64,000 nucleotides of DNA from Prevotella sp. (lineage in GTDB: Bacteria; Bacteroidota; Bacteroidia; Bacteroidales; Bacteroidaceae): assembly GCA_016281815.1 (NCBI GenBank), contig JAEEJK010000017.1, forward strand, positions 18,462 to 82,461. The letters are read 5' to 3'. The notes beneath the pieces are model-generated. The model was not told the DNA's origin, ran no database searches, and saw only the letters and a list, made by a program, of their open reading frames with translations. The first letter of the stretch is position 1; the number at the start of each line of letters is the position of its first letter. Made by a program: the position numbers and the translations under genes. Positions 17,902 through 27,171 of this stretch are shown here, piece by piece.

Positions 17902-19686
17902 ATGAACGGCATCAGAAAGATACACTCATTAAGTTTCTTCCTTTGGAGCGGCATCCTCATGATGCCGTTCATTGCTATTTTATCCCATGCAGAAACCCGT
18001 ACCGACAGCATGGCTTGCCCCTTTGTGAAGATTGATGTGGAGCGGTTGCCCGATCTGAACATCCCCCGCAGTGCGCACAGTATATTCTGTGTCAATGGTG
18101 AGGTGACGGTAGTGGGCGGTCATACCACGAATTTCATTCCAACGGCTACGGCGGAATACTACAAAGACGGCAAATGGAATCTTTTGGAAACGGTATATCC
18201 TCATGACAACGGTGTCTGCACGGTGCTCAGTTCGGGAAAAGTGATGCTTGCCGGCGGGCATGAGAAACCTTTGGGCATCGGACAGACTTTTCCTGTGGAG
18301 GAGTACGACCCTACGACCCACACTTTCCGTGGCTTCAGCAGTCTGGACATGAAGCGTTCACTGGCTTCGGCAACTGAAATCGACAGCGGTAGGGTAGTGA
18401 TGTCCGGCAATTGGTATGCCGATGATGGTATTGAGATTTTCGATGGCGACCGTACTTTCTCGTTTGTCAAGAAAACCTCCGTGGACCGTGCCTGTCCCTA
18501 CATCCTTCGCACGTCGGCCGATGATGTCCTTATTTTAGGGGGTCTTGATACGCACGGCTTAGTCCTGAATACCGAAGTAGTTGACCGCTTGCGGGGCGAG
18601 CCCCTCTATGTGCCTTTGCTGGAAAAATGGCAGCCCTTGTCATTTCTACATAGTTATTCCAACAATCTTGGCTTCATCGGCAACGAGGCTTTGGGTGACT
18701 TTTCCTATCTGCTCCCGTTGCAAAAGCGTGTCGATTCAAGAACGAACACCAATGGGGATCATTCTGAAATGGCTTTCGCGCTGGTACGCGACACTACATT
18801 TACTCTTCTTCCCACCCTCTGTCCTGTTCCGACTGTAGGTCCTTATGGCACTCTCTATTTCTTCAACCCTGTCATCACCGACAGGGAGGTGCGTCGGGGA
18901 TATGTAGTCGGCCATGACCTTGACAACCGCATCTATATTCTGTGCATAGAGTATGACAAGTGCCCTGCGCCACTCACGCTATACTATACCGATCCGATGC
19001 CAGAGGCGGGTATGGTGACAGTCTTGACGGATGAGGGCGACTTGATGATTATCGGCGGATATAACTTCAACAAGTCAATTGGAGGAAACTTGGATAATGA
19101 CAACTTCTCGCCTTTTTCCTCGGTGTATCTCCTGCATTTGGGACAATATGCAAGACCTGCATCATCCAAAAATTCACAAAGTTGGTTATGGCTCATCTTG
19201 CCCTTGGTGGCCTTGCTTCTATCAGCAGTTTTTGGGCTTTTGTGGCTGAAAAATAGGAAAAGTAAATTGCCGGATCAGTCAGACTTGTCGGACCAGTCGG
19301 ACTCGTCGGATTCTGAGATTTCCGAGTCTTCCGATTCCCTCATGAAGAGAATTATTGCTCTGATGGAGGAGCAGCAAGTCTATCTCAACCAGAACCTGAA
19401 ATTGAATGACGTGGCGGTCATGCTCGGCTCCAACCGAAACAATATCTCCAACTGCATCAACAGCCAAAGAGGCATTTCTTTCTCACAGTATGTGAACAAC
19501 TACCGAGTGGAGCATGCCCAAAAACTGATGCGCCAGATGCCAGAGTTGAAAATCACGGAGGTATGGATGCGATCAGGTTTCTCTTCGGAATCAGCATTCT
19601 TCCGTGCTTTCAAGGCCACCATGGGTATGACTCCCAGTGAGTGGAAGTCAATTCATGAAAAGATGAACGATGGTGACCACTCGTAA
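17902..19686 (+). CDS. membrane-anchored Kelch/beta-propeller - AraC HTH hybrid regulator
   Basis: A 594-residue one-component sensor-regulator. It has an N-terminal hydrophobic segment (12-32), then an extracytoplasmic region of repeated G-G-turn strands typical of Kelch/galactose-oxidase propellers (about 45-410). A membrane span follows (about 430-455, WLWLILPLVALLLSAVFGLL). A Ser/Asp-rich linker encoded by imperfect 9-base repeats leads to a C-terminal AraC double helix-turn-helix (about 482-585; GFSSESAFFRAFKATMGMTPSEW). It starts 16 bases after the DUF2207 gene, so it may be co-transcribed. Ligand and targets are unknown; the secreted-protein gene at 19952 is a candidate target. Confidence 0.85.
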   Translation: MNGIRKIHSLSFFLWSGILMMPFIAILSHAETRTDSMACPFVKIDVERLPDLNIPRSAHSIFCVNGEVTVVGGHTTNFIPTATAEYYKDGKWNLLETVYPHDNGVCTVLSSGKVMLAGGHEKPLGIGQTFPVEEYDPTTHTFRGFSSLDMKRSLASATEIDSGRVVMSGNWYADDGIEIFDGDRTFSFVKKTSVDRACPYILRTSADDVLILGGLDTHGLVLNTEVVDRLRGEPLYVPLLEKWQPLSFLHSYSNNLGFIGNEALGDFSYLLPLQKRVDSRTNTNGDHSEMAFALVRDTTFTLLPTLCPVPTVGPYGTLYFFNPVITDREVRRGYVVGHDLDNRIYILCIEYDKCPAPLTLYYTDPMPEAGMVTVLTDEGDLMIIGGYNFNKSIGGNLDNDNFSPFSSVYLLHLGQYARPASSKNSQSWLWLILPLVALLLSAVFGLLWLKNRKSKLPDQSDLSDQSDSSDSEISESSDSLMKRIIALMEEQQVYLNQNLKLNDVAVMLGSNRNNISNCINSQRGISFSQYVNNYRVEHAQKLMRQMPELKITEVWMRSGFSSESAFFRAFKATMGMTPSEWKSIHEKMNDGDHS

Positions 19687-19744
19687 TTCTTTTCTTGCTT
19701 AAATACAGATTCTCCCTCTAACAAGTCCTTTTCAACTCTTAAAA

Positions 19745-19791
19745 AACTTGCAAATGATCATCTGCAAGTTGAAAATGACAATTTGCAAGTT
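19745..19791. promoter_or_regulatory. TGCAAGTT palindrome plus third copy (operator-like)
   Basis: AACTTGCA (19745-19752) and TGCAAGTT (19763-19770) flank ATGATCAT, making a 26-base near-perfect palindrome (24/26). A third TGCAAGTT lies at 19784-19791. They stand just upstream of a -7 box for the gene at 19952 and downstream of an AraC-type regulator gene. They could be an operator or a dispersed repeat. Confidence 0.4.
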
Positions 19792-19810
19792 CTTTTTCTT
19801 TACAGAAAGT

Positions 19811-19818
19811 TAACTTTG
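19811..19818 (+). promoter_or_regulatory. candidate -7 element for the gene at 19952
   Basis: TAACTTTG matches TAnnTTTG. It leaves a leader of about 125 bases. The nearest TTTG upstream is at 25 bases, so the -33 is poor. Confidence 0.35.
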
Positions 19819-19951
19819 CGGTATGCAAGCCGATGGTGGCATCAGGTAGGACCAATTGTTTTGTAAAGCAGCACCAAGACGAAAGGTTATACTGACATAC
19901 ATTTCCTGGCTGCATATTCAAGTTTAACCCAAGTGCTGCGGAGATAATAGT

Positions 19952-21517
19952 ATGATAAAACGTTTACTTCTTTGTGTTTTGTTGGTGTCAGGATGCTGGT
20001 CTTATACAAAGGCTCAGGGTGGCTCTGATAGGGATGTATTCAATGAGGTAGGAAAGGACTTGCTCAATCAGTGGGATGCAGAAGCCTATCGCAATGTTGT
20101 GGATCTGCTCAACCAGATTATGGAGTATGACAACCAAGAGGTCACCAACTGGGGGATGAGTTGTCTGGCAGGGATGAAGTCAGCCATTACCGAACCCTAT
20201 CAAGGTATCTCTGACGGGTATAAACTTCTCATACGTGCTGCCAACTTCTCTGGACATTTCAAGGCCGTCAACAATCGTTGGGTGAAGGAAGGTGCCGCAG
20301 ACGACGTGCAGTTCTCTTTCACCGACAAGAACGGCAGTCCATGTGTGTTCCGCTTCTACACCCAAGGAGCCACCAAGACCATCACCATGCCCTATGAGGA
20401 AGATGAGGAAGAAGATGATTGGGGTGATTATGAGGACGAGGAGGATGCCAGTTTTTTTGATAATAGGATTATCAATGACCTGATGAATGGCGTCAAACTC
20501 ATTTCGCTGGAGGTGCCAGAGCAGATATACCTCACGATGACCCAGGGAGGACGGCAACTGATGGAGACACATTTCATCTTCGACCTGTCTGTCCTCACCG
20601 ATAACTGGGACCCGCTGGTCAATGGTTTCATTGTCAGCATGAATGCCTCTTTTGCCAAGAGTGGCACCAATATGGGTGCCAACGGGATGTCGCTTGTCAA
20701 AGGCGGTGGGCCAGGAACCTTTGAGATGGGGATGGACCGCGTGGGCTATAAGCCAGGCACAGGCATCAATTTCTCTTTCTATGCCAAGAAAGATGGCAAT
20801 CAACTCGTTTCATTCGACATGAATGCCCCGGGCACCCTCAATTTGGAGGATGGCCTTTTCGATTATGACTTAGAGACAGGCATTACTATCAAAAATATAG
20901 GTTTTGAGTCGCTGAACTACAATGCAGATGTACTGGGCCGCATTCAGGCTAAAGGAACGATTCCCGACCTTTATGCCTTCTACACCGCATATTCTAGCAT
21001 ATCCGAATGTGAGAACGAGGCAGAAGCCCAAAAGGTCATGAACCAAGTTGCCCAGATGACGAATAGCAATTTTTACTATAACAATGGTTCAGAGTCTCGT
21101 GGAACATTTGGCTTAGCCCCATATTATGATGAGGAAGATGAAATGTGGTCGGTCTTACCAACCATTTCTTTCGCCAGTGACAACTCGACATATCCTTTGT
21201 TGGAATATTTCTCTGAGGAGAATTTCCCGGAGTTTATTGGAGAGATGAAGGGTATTTTCTATGAGTTGATGGAAATTGCGACTACTTTGAAGGAGAATAT
21301 GGATAAGATGACAGAGGATGCCCTCATGGGTGTCGACAATCAGCCTCTGGCAGATGGTCTTCGTGCCGGAGCAAAGGCTGAGATATATACCATCAGCGGA
21401 AGGCTCTGTACCCGCACATCCATCGGTGCTGATGGAAAAGTTTCGCTCTCATCACTACCTAATGGCGTCTATATAGTCAAGACCTCTTCCGGAACACGTA
21501 AGTTTATCAAAAGATGA
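19952..21517 (+). CDS. secreted protein with T9SS-like C-terminal tail
   Basis: A 521-residue protein with a signal peptide (MIKRLLLCVLLVSGCWSYTKAQ), no recognised enzymatic motif, a highly acidic patch (EEDEEEDDWGDYEDEED, near residue 150), and a beta-rich body. The end (AEIYTISGRLCTR, then LPNGVYIVKTSSGTRKFIKR) has the pattern of type IX secretion sorting tails: a I-Y-x-x-x-G strand followed by a G-V-Y-I-V strand and terminal Lys/Arg. I do not recognise the family. Surface or extracellular location is inferred. Confidence 0.75.
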   Translation: MIKRLLLCVLLVSGCWSYTKAQGGSDRDVFNEVGKDLLNQWDAEAYRNVVDLLNQIMEYDNQEVTNWGMSCLAGMKSAITEPYQGISDGYKLLIRAANFSGHFKAVNNRWVKEGAADDVQFSFTDKNGSPCVFRFYTQGATKTITMPYEEDEEEDDWGDYEDEEDASFFDNRIINDLMNGVKLISLEVPEQIYLTMTQGGRQLMETHFIFDLSVLTDNWDPLVNGFIVSMNASFAKSGTNMGANGMSLVKGGGPGTFEMGMDRVGYKPGTGINFSFYAKKDGNQLVSFDMNAPGTLNLEDGLFDYDLETGITIKNIGFESLNYNADVLGRIQAKGTIPDLYAFYTAYSSISECENEAEAQKVMNQVAQMTNSNFYYNNGSESRGTFGLAPYYDEEDEMWSVLPTISFASDNSTYPLLEYFSEENFPEFIGEMKGIFYELMEIATTLKENMDKMTEDALMGVDNQPLADGLRAGAKAEIYTISGRLCTRTSIGADGKVSLSSLPNGVYIVKTSSGTRKFIKR

Positions 21518-21544
21518 GATTAGATTTTGAGGTCTTAAAAAATG

Positions 21545-21570
21545 GGGGGCTGGCCAAGTGGCCAGCCCCC
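21545..21570 (-). terminator. intrinsic terminator of the CoA-transferase gene
   Basis: Eleven-bp GC-rich arms GGGGGCTGGCC (21545-21555) and GGCCAGCCCCC (21560-21570) have a 4-base loop. On the minus strand the stem is followed by a run of T (21542-21537). It lies 35 bases past the minus-strand stop at 21605. Confidence 0.85.
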
Positions 21571-21604
21571 ATGCGATTTTCAATGCAAGGTGTGGGGAAT
21601 CGCA

Positions 21605-23113
21605 TTATTCCTTAACGTATTCTGCATAGTCGGTCAGGCGCATGTCGCCCTTGCGGCGCAGTGTGTCGTGCATGGCAAAGGCGCAGGGCAGACAATGGCG
21701 GGTGTGACCGCCGGTGCCCAGTTTGAGGTAGTCCCAAAGCAGTTGCTTGTAGTCGGGATGTGCGCACTTCTCGATGATCAGTTCGGCACGCTGCATCGGA
21801 CCCTTGCCTCGGAGGTCGGCCACGCCCTGCTCAGTGACGATGATGTTGACATCGTGCTCGGAGTGGTCCTGGTGGCTGACGAAGGGTACGATGGAACTGA
21901 TGACTCCTCCCTTGGCCACTGACGGGCAGGTGAAGATGCTCAGGTAGGCGTTGCGCTCGAAATCGCCCGAACCGCCGATGCCGTTCATCATCCTCACACC
22001 GCTGATGTGGGTGGAGTTGACATTGCCGTAGATGTCGGCCTCGATAGCGGTGTTGATGGCGATGACACCCAGTCGGCGGATGACAGCCGGGTGATTGGAG
22101 ATCTCACTCTGGCGCAGGGTCAGGTGGTTCTTGAAGTAGTCCATATTGTCATACACCTGCATGAGGCACTCGTTGCTCACGGTAAGCGAGCAGGCTGAGG
22201 CATCCTTCACGCGGCCGGTGAGCATCATGTCGATGACAGAGTTCTGAATCACCTCGGTGTAGATGTTGAAGTCAGGCACATGCTTGTCGGCACCCAGGGC
22301 ACCGAGGATGGCATTGGCGGTACTGCCCACACCGCTCTGCAGCGGGAGGAACTCCTTGGGGATGCGGCCGGCATGGAGTTCGTCGACCAAGAACTCTGCG
22401 GTGAGGTATCCGATGCGGTCGGTCACAGGATCGCTGTCCTTGAAGGCACGGGCCTCATCGGGGATGTTGCACTGCACGACACCCACCAACTTATCCTTCG
22501 GTATCTCCACGTATGGCTTGCCGATGCGGTCGCCCACCTGATAGATGGGGATGGGTTTGCGGTAGGGTGGGTCGAGCGGCTCATACACGTCGTGGATGAA
22601 CTTGGCGTTGGGGTTGTGGAACGAGTTGAGTTCCAGGATGACACGCTTGGCCAGACGGGCGGCTGTGGGACTGATGCCGCCGGCAGCGGTGAGATAGGCT
22701 TTGTAGAAACCGTCGGCCTCTTCGATGTCGCACACCTCAAGGATGGCCCAGTCGACATCACCGTAGAAGCCATAGCGCAACTCCTGTGCCATGTGGCTCA
22801 GGTGCAGGTCGTTGTAGGGAATCTCGCCGGCATTGACATGCTTGCGGAAGTCGTTGTTGGTGGTGTAGGGAGCACGGTATTTGATGGCGTTGGCGTTGGC
22901 CAGGTCACCATCGGTGCTCTGTCCGGTGGAGGCACCGGTGAAGATGCCTACTTTGAAGGGACGGCCAGCCTCGTGCTCGGCGATGGCTATTTTGGCCAGT
23001 TCTTTGGTCACGGCCTTGGCCACACCGGCAGGTGTGAAACCGCTCAGGGCCAGGTTTTCTCCGTTTTTGATGAGTGACGCTGCTTCAACAGCGGTCAGAA
23101 GAGTGTATGCCAT
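21605..23113 (-). CDS. acetyl-CoA hydrolase/transferase family (succinyl-CoA:acetate CoA-transferase type)
   Basis: A 502-residue class I CoA-transferase. It most likely moves CoA between succinyl-CoA or propionyl-CoA and acetate or succinate in the succinate/propionate fermentation route. The catalytic glutamate is predicted as E287 in NIYTEVIQNS, and the GGSGDFERNAYLS glycine-rich CoA-binding block is conserved. ATG 23113 (MAYTLLTAVEAA) is chosen because the upstream alternative at 23140 overlaps the predicted -7 box. The exact donor/acceptor pair cannot be set from sequence. Confidence 0.88.
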   Translation of the reverse strand: MAYTLLTAVEAASLIKNGENLALSGFTPAGVAKAVTKELAKIAIAEHEAGRPFKVGIFTGASTGQSTDGDLANANAIKYRAPYTTNNDFRKHVNAGEIPYNDLHLSHMAQELRYGFYGDVDWAILEVCDIEEADGFYKAYLTAAGGISPTAARLAKRVILELNSFHNPNAKFIHDVYEPLDPPYRKPIPIYQVGDRIGKPYVEIPKDKLVGVVQCNIPDEARAFKDSDPVTDRIGYLTAEFLVDELHAGRIPKEFLPLQSGVGSTANAILGALGADKHVPDFNIYTEVIQNSVIDMMLTGRVKDASACSLTVSNECLMQVYDNMDYFKNHLTLRQSEISNHPAVIRRLGVIAINTAIEADIYGNVNSTHISGVRMMNGIGGSGDFERNAYLSIFTCPSVAKGGVISSIVPFVSHQDHSEHDVNIIVTEQGVADLRGKGPMQRAELIIEKCAHPDYKQLLWDYLKLGTGGHTRHCLPCAFAMHDTLRRKGDMRLTDYAEYVKE

Positions 23114-23139
23114 AAGTTTACTTTTTGATAAATTGTCCA

Positions 23140-23171
23140 CAAAGGTAGGTCAATTCGGGCAAAATGGCAAA
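23140..23171 (-). promoter_or_regulatory. promoter of the CoA-transferase gene
   Basis: On the minus strand TTTG (23171-23168), a 20-base spacer and TACCTTTG (23147-23140) match the consensus. This decides the start at 23113 against 23140. Confidence 0.7.
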
Positions 23172-23220
23172 TAATTCGCACTTTATTTTGGTTTTAAGGG
23201 GATGGAAGAAATTTTTTTGA

Positions 23221-23228
23221 TAATTTTG
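23221..23228 (+). promoter_or_regulatory. candidate -7 element for the PfkB kinase gene
   Basis: TAATTTTG matches TAnnTTTG 48 bases before the start. The nearest TTTG is 30 bases upstream, so the -33 half is not supported. Confidence 0.4.
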
Positions 23229-23275
23229 CCATTGCAAAGTAGGAAGAAAGAAGAAAAAAGAAAGAAAAGAGAAAA

Positions 23276-24298
23276 ATGAGCAAGAGGATTGTTACTTTTG
23301 GAGAACTATTGCTTCGTTTCTCGAAAAAGGGAAACAGGCGTTTCACACAGGGTGAGGAACTGTTGGGCAATTTTGGCGGCAGCGAGGCCAATGTGGGCAT
23401 CTCGCTCGCCACATTGGGCGATGAGGTGTCGTATGTGACGAGGCTGCCACGAGGGCAGATAGGTCTCGCGGCGCTGATGATGCTCCGTGAGTACGGACTC
23501 GATACCCGCGACGTGATGATGGACGGCGACCGCATGGGTGCCTATTATTTCGAGGGAGCAGCAGCATTGCGCAACTCGTCGGTCACCTACGACCGCGCCA
23601 ACTCTGCCTTTGCCCAACTCAAGCCAGGCATGATCGATTGGCATAAGGCTTTCGAGGGAGCCAGCGTCTTCCATACCTCAGGCATTGCCGGCGCACTCAC
23701 CCCCGATGCCGCAGAGGCCACCCTTGAGGCCCTCCAGGTGGCCGATGAGATGGGGCTGACTATATCTTTCGACATCAACCATCGCAAGAACCTGTGGCGC
23801 TACCCTGGAGCACAGCCCATCGAGATGCTCAGCCGCATGTTGGAGTATGCCGACGTGATGTTCGGCGACGTCATCGAGTTTGAGTTTCTCTTCTCGCATC
23901 CGAAAATACCCTTCAAGGCACTCACGCCAGACTACGAGATGGACCTGCAGCCCTACCGCGAGTGGTTTGTTGACATTAAGAAGCGTTTCCCACGGTGCCA
24001 GAAATGGCTCATGGGCATGCGCAATCAGGTGAACGCCAGCCATCACTTGCTCACCGCTCTGCTGTGCACCAAAGACCATCTCTATTCCACCCGTATCTAT
24101 GACATCCAGGACATGGTGGACCCGATGGGAGTAGGTGATGCCTTCGCTGCCGGCCAGATACATGCCATGCTCCAATGGCCTGATGATGACCAGCGCATCC
24201 TCGACTATGCCCTTGCCGCCTCCACGCTGAAATACTCCTTCAACGGAGACTTCAACCTTGCCACGGATGAGGAGATAGACACTCTGATAAATAGTTGA
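23276..24298 (+). CDS. PfkB-family sugar kinase, 2-dehydro-3-deoxygluconokinase-like
   Basis: A 340-residue ribokinase-fold kinase. The N-terminal GELLLRF...NFGGSEANVGISLATLG block binds sugar. The PfkB signature DPMGVGDAFAAG near the C-terminus carries catalytic base D288. Overall similarity is to KdgK, which phosphorylates KDG from uronate breakdown, but no other uronate gene is nearby, so the substrate is uncertain. It is transcribed divergently from the CoA-transferase gene and ends at a terminator hairpin. Confidence 0.85.
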   Translation: MSKRIVTFGELLLRFSKKGNRRFTQGEELLGNFGGSEANVGISLATLGDEVSYVTRLPRGQIGLAALMMLREYGLDTRDVMMDGDRMGAYYFEGAAALRNSSVTYDRANSAFAQLKPGMIDWHKAFEGASVFHTSGIAGALTPDAAEATLEALQVADEMGLTISFDINHRKNLWRYPGAQPIEMLSRMLEYADVMFGDVIEFEFLFSHPKIPFKALTPDYEMDLQPYREWFVDIKKRFPRCQKWLMGMRNQVNASHHLLTALLCTKDHLYSTRIYDIQDMVDPMGVGDAFAAGQIHAMLQWPDDDQRILDYALAASTLKYSFNGDFNLATDEEIDTLINS

Positions 24299-24314
24299 TT
24301 GCTAACCCAAATCG

Positions 24315-24358
24315 TTCCAACTTTATTTTCCCATGGCTGAAGGGAAGTAAAGTTGGAA
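24315..24358 (+). terminator. terminator after the PfkB kinase gene
   Basis: TTCCAACTTTATTTTCCC (24315-24332) pairs, with one bulge, with GGGAAGTAAAGTTGGAA (24342-24358). It is followed by TTTT. Confidence 0.75.
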
Positions 24359-24395
24359 TTTTAAAAAAACACTTTTAACTTAAAATTTATACTGT

Positions 24396-24860
24396 ATGAA
24401 AACAAAAGAAATCTACGTATGGAGATGGCTGCTGCCACTTCTATTATGGGTAATGTTGCCGATGGTAGTGGGTGCACAAACAAAAACACCTTTTCTCTTC
24501 ATTGAGAAGACCGATGGCAGTGTAGTGAAAGTATCTTTCGGTGAAACCTATCCTGTTATTTATACCAATACTTGGGAAGATGAATCTACAGGAAAAACCA
24601 TCTGCCTCTTACACATAACAACTGGAGAAGATAGATATTCGGATTATATTGAAATTCCCTGCACAGAAGTAAAACGCTTCTATACCGAATTTGAGATATC
24701 TGAAGACATTGCTGGTGTGGAAATGAAAACAGAAGAGGCAGCAACCATCTATTCTGCCAGCGGTATAGTGGTTGGCGATGAAGAACAACTCAGTAAAATG
24801 CCCAAGGGTGTTTATTTGATGAAGAAAGGCAAGAAAACCATTAAACACATCAAACCATGA
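24396..24860 (+). CDS. small secreted protein with T9SS-like tail
   Basis: A 154-residue protein with a hydrophobic signal segment (LLPLLLWVMLPMVVGAQ) and a short beta-rich body. The C-terminal tail (ATIYSASGIVV then MPKGVYLMKKGKKTIKHIKP) has the sorting-domain pattern seen in the genes at 19952 and 62807. No family recognised. Its stop overlaps the start of the M64-peptidase gene (ATGA at 24857-24860), so the two are translationally coupled and probably work together. Confidence 0.75.
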   Translation: MKTKEIYVWRWLLPLLLWVMLPMVVGAQTKTPFLFIEKTDGSVVKVSFGETYPVIYTNTWEDESTGKTICLLHITTGEDRYSDYIEIPCTEVKRFYTEFEISEDIAGVEMKTEEAATIYSASGIVVGDEEQLSKMPKGVYLMKKGKKTIKHIKP

Positions 24861-27112
24861 AGCGACTGTTCATCCTGCTTGTGATGACTGTAGCAGTCGT
24901 CATGGGCGTTTTAGCACAAATTGATTACGTAGGGCAGGTCGTGTCCATCAAACTTGACTCTGGTGATAGCCTCACGGCAGAAATGGGGTTGCATTCAGTA
25001 ACTCCACGGGTTAAGGATGGTGGGATTGTGTGGCTTTTCGATGACTTTGAGGTAAAGGACGTAAAGTCAATAGAACTGCGTTCACCAGAACAGGGTGAAG
25101 CAATGGCACGTCAGGCGCTCATTGATTTCTACAAAGCCATGGATGGCGATCATTGGTATAATAACACCAATTGGTGCAGTGACAAACCCATCGGCGAATG
25201 GTTCGGTGTCTATAGTGACAGACCTTATGTTTGGAGTTTGTACTTGCCCAATAACAACCTGAAGGGCGAACTGCCCAGCGGTATTGTTTCGCGGATGGGA
25301 CCAATGGCGCAATTCAGACTTGGTGATAACCAAATCTCAGGTTCGTTCCCCAAAGAGGTAGCAAACAATATAAGTCTCCAATCTCTTGAAGTCGCGAGGA
25401 ATCAGATAACAGGTGAATTGCCTGAGAGACTCCCACTGTTGCCCATCTTAAAATCTCTTTCTGTCAGTGATAATAATCTGACAGGAAAGATACCTGCTTC
25501 TGTAGCCAAGATGATGGGAACTAAAAATGCTTTAGATATTGCTGGCAACGACTTCAGCGGTGATGTTCCTGAGGAGATTGTCAATCATCCCGACTTTCAT
25601 TTGAGATGGGACTATATTCTTCCACAGCGTGGTCATCTGAACCTCCCCACCATACCTGGTTACAGGCTTTCCGTATCGGATTTGGATGGTAACAAGTTGG
25701 AGACAACAGATGTCTATAAGAACAATTTCTATACGCTGATATTCAATTATTCATCGGCGAAGAATTTCTTTACCGACAAACTTAAACTAGCGTATGAATC
25801 CTATAAGAACAAGGGTTTTGAGGTGTTGGGCATGGCACCTGGCAATGTCGAGGAGATCAATGACTACTTGCACCAGAACAACATCTCATGGCTCAATTTG
25901 GATCCCGAGACATTCGGTAATGCAATTGGACGCTATTTTATCTATCTCAACTTCATCAATCTCGTTGATCAAAAAGGAAATATCGTTTTTACGAGCATCA
26001 TGGATGAGAATGGGAAGATGGAGGACACATGGGGAGAAAGTACGCGTGACCAACTGGTGTTCGATGTGCTGAAAGAGAAGTTCGGGTCTGTTGACTTCAC
26101 TCCGTATACCTCTACTGATTATTCGAGGGATGGTGAGGTGCTGACTTTGCAACAAGCCACAAAGGGATTAGGTATTGATATTGTCTTTGTCGGCAATTGT
26201 TTTGTCGATAAGGATATGGAACCTGGTGGCAAATATGAGCAAAAGATGCGCGATGCCATGGAGCAGTTCTTCGCCTTTGAACCTTACACCTCTTTGCGCG
26301 ACCGTTTCAATGTATATGCGGTGAAGGCCGTTTCCCCCAATGCTGAGGTGTTTGAGGGCACCAAACACGCCATCAGCACTAATGCCGATGCTTTTGAGTA
26401 TGCCCAGAAAGTGACCACACTCATTCCCGACCGCCCCATGCGCGTGAACGTTATCTACAATTCATTCAATGCAGGGCGTAGTTTCACCACGATGTATGAC
26501 GATCATTCCTATGTGGCACACATGTTCACAGGTGTCAATCTTGTACTCAACCATGAGAGTGGCGGCCATGGTATCGGACGCCTGTATGACGAATACGTGG
26601 AAACGAGCGGTTCTTCTCTCTCACAGGAATGGAAAGACTATTATGAAGAAATGTGGACCACCTATGGGCGCGGTGCAAATATCGACTGGCATTCTGATGT
26701 GACAAAGACACGATGGGCACGCTTTGCAGCCGATTCACGTTATGCCAGTGAGAGCCTCGGAACCTTTGAGGGAAGTGGATTGTTTCAATTTGGCATGTAT
26801 CGGCCCACCCAAAACAGTATGATGCGATTCAATAACTGTCCCTTCAATGCCCCATCCCGCGAGGCCATCTATAAGTATGTGATGCAGGAGAGCGAGGGTC
26901 CCAGTTGGAAGTATGACTATGAGACCTTTGTCGCCTTTGATGCCAAGGGACGCGCCGAATTTGCCAAGGCCATGGAGGGACTCTCTTACATCAAGGGAAA
27001 GGATGGCAAAGGAGGAAGTCACCTGCCAGACGAAAGCATTGACAAAAAGTCGTTGCCATTGCCGCCCATCTTTGTCAAGGGCACATGGCGTGATGCCCTT
27101 CAAGACAAATAG
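24857..27112 (+). CDS. secreted LRR - redoxin-like - M64 metallopeptidase fusion
   Basis: A 751-residue protein: signal peptide (1-20), a leucine-rich-repeat region (about 85-245; begins with the ALIDFYKAMDGDHWYNNTNW cap), and an AhpC/TlpA-like thioredoxin-fold segment (about 262-400). A C-terminal M64 (IgA-peptidase-like) domain follows, with zinc-site motif HESGGHGIGRLYDEY (H566, E567, H571) and downstream MYRPTQNSMMR. The redoxin segment has FNYSSAKNFF (around 296) where active proteins have CxxC, so it is probably not redox active. Predicted surface or extracellular protease. Coupled to the small secreted protein upstream. Confidence 0.85.
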   Translation: MKRLFILLVMTVAVVMGVLAQIDYVGQVVSIKLDSGDSLTAEMGLHSVTPRVKDGGIVWLFDDFEVKDVKSIELRSPEQGEAMARQALIDFYKAMDGDHWYNNTNWCSDKPIGEWFGVYSDRPYVWSLYLPNNNLKGELPSGIVSRMGPMAQFRLGDNQISGSFPKEVANNISLQSLEVARNQITGELPERLPLLPILKSLSVSDNNLTGKIPASVAKMMGTKNALDIAGNDFSGDVPEEIVNHPDFHLRWDYILPQRGHLNLPTIPGYRLSVSDLDGNKLETTDVYKNNFYTLIFNYSSAKNFFTDKLKLAYESYKNKGFEVLGMAPGNVEEINDYLHQNNISWLNLDPETFGNAIGRYFIYLNFINLVDQKGNIVFTSIMDENGKMEDTWGESTRDQLVFDVLKEKFGSVDFTPYTSTDYSRDGEVLTLQQATKGLGIDIVFVGNCFVDKDMEPGGKYEQKMRDAMEQFFAFEPYTSLRDRFNVYAVKAVSPNAEVFEGTKHAISTNADAFEYAQKVTTLIPDRPMRVNVIYNSFNAGRSFTTMYDDHSYVAHMFTGVNLVLNHESGGHGIGRLYDEYVETSGSSLSQEWKDYYEEMWTTYGRGANIDWHSDVTKTRWARFAADSRYASESLGTFEGSGLFQFGMYRPTQNSMMRFNNCPFNAPSREAIYKYVMQESEGPSWKYDYETFVAFDAKGRAEFAKAMEGLSYIKGKDGKGGSHLPDESIDKKSLPLPPIFVKGTWRDALQDK

Positions 27113-27133
27113 TATGCTACAGTCATCATTTTC

Positions 27134-27171
27134 AACGGCTACCAAGACAATCTGTTCTTGGTAGCCGTTTT
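27134..27171 (+). terminator. terminator after the M64 peptidase gene
   Basis: Perfect 14-bp arms AACGGCTACCAAGA (27134-27147) and TCTTGGTAGCCGTT (27156-27169), followed by TT, 21 bases after the stop codon. Confidence 0.85.

Noticed and set aside
19739..19921. A 60-codon minus-strand frame over the TGCAAGTT palindromes
   Set aside because: Contained in repeat-like intergenic sequence, no initiation signal; more likely repeat than gene.
22280..23077. A 265-codon plus-strand frame opposite the CoA-transferase gene
   Set aside because: Complement shadow of a clearly conserved enzyme; no motif or promoter of its own.
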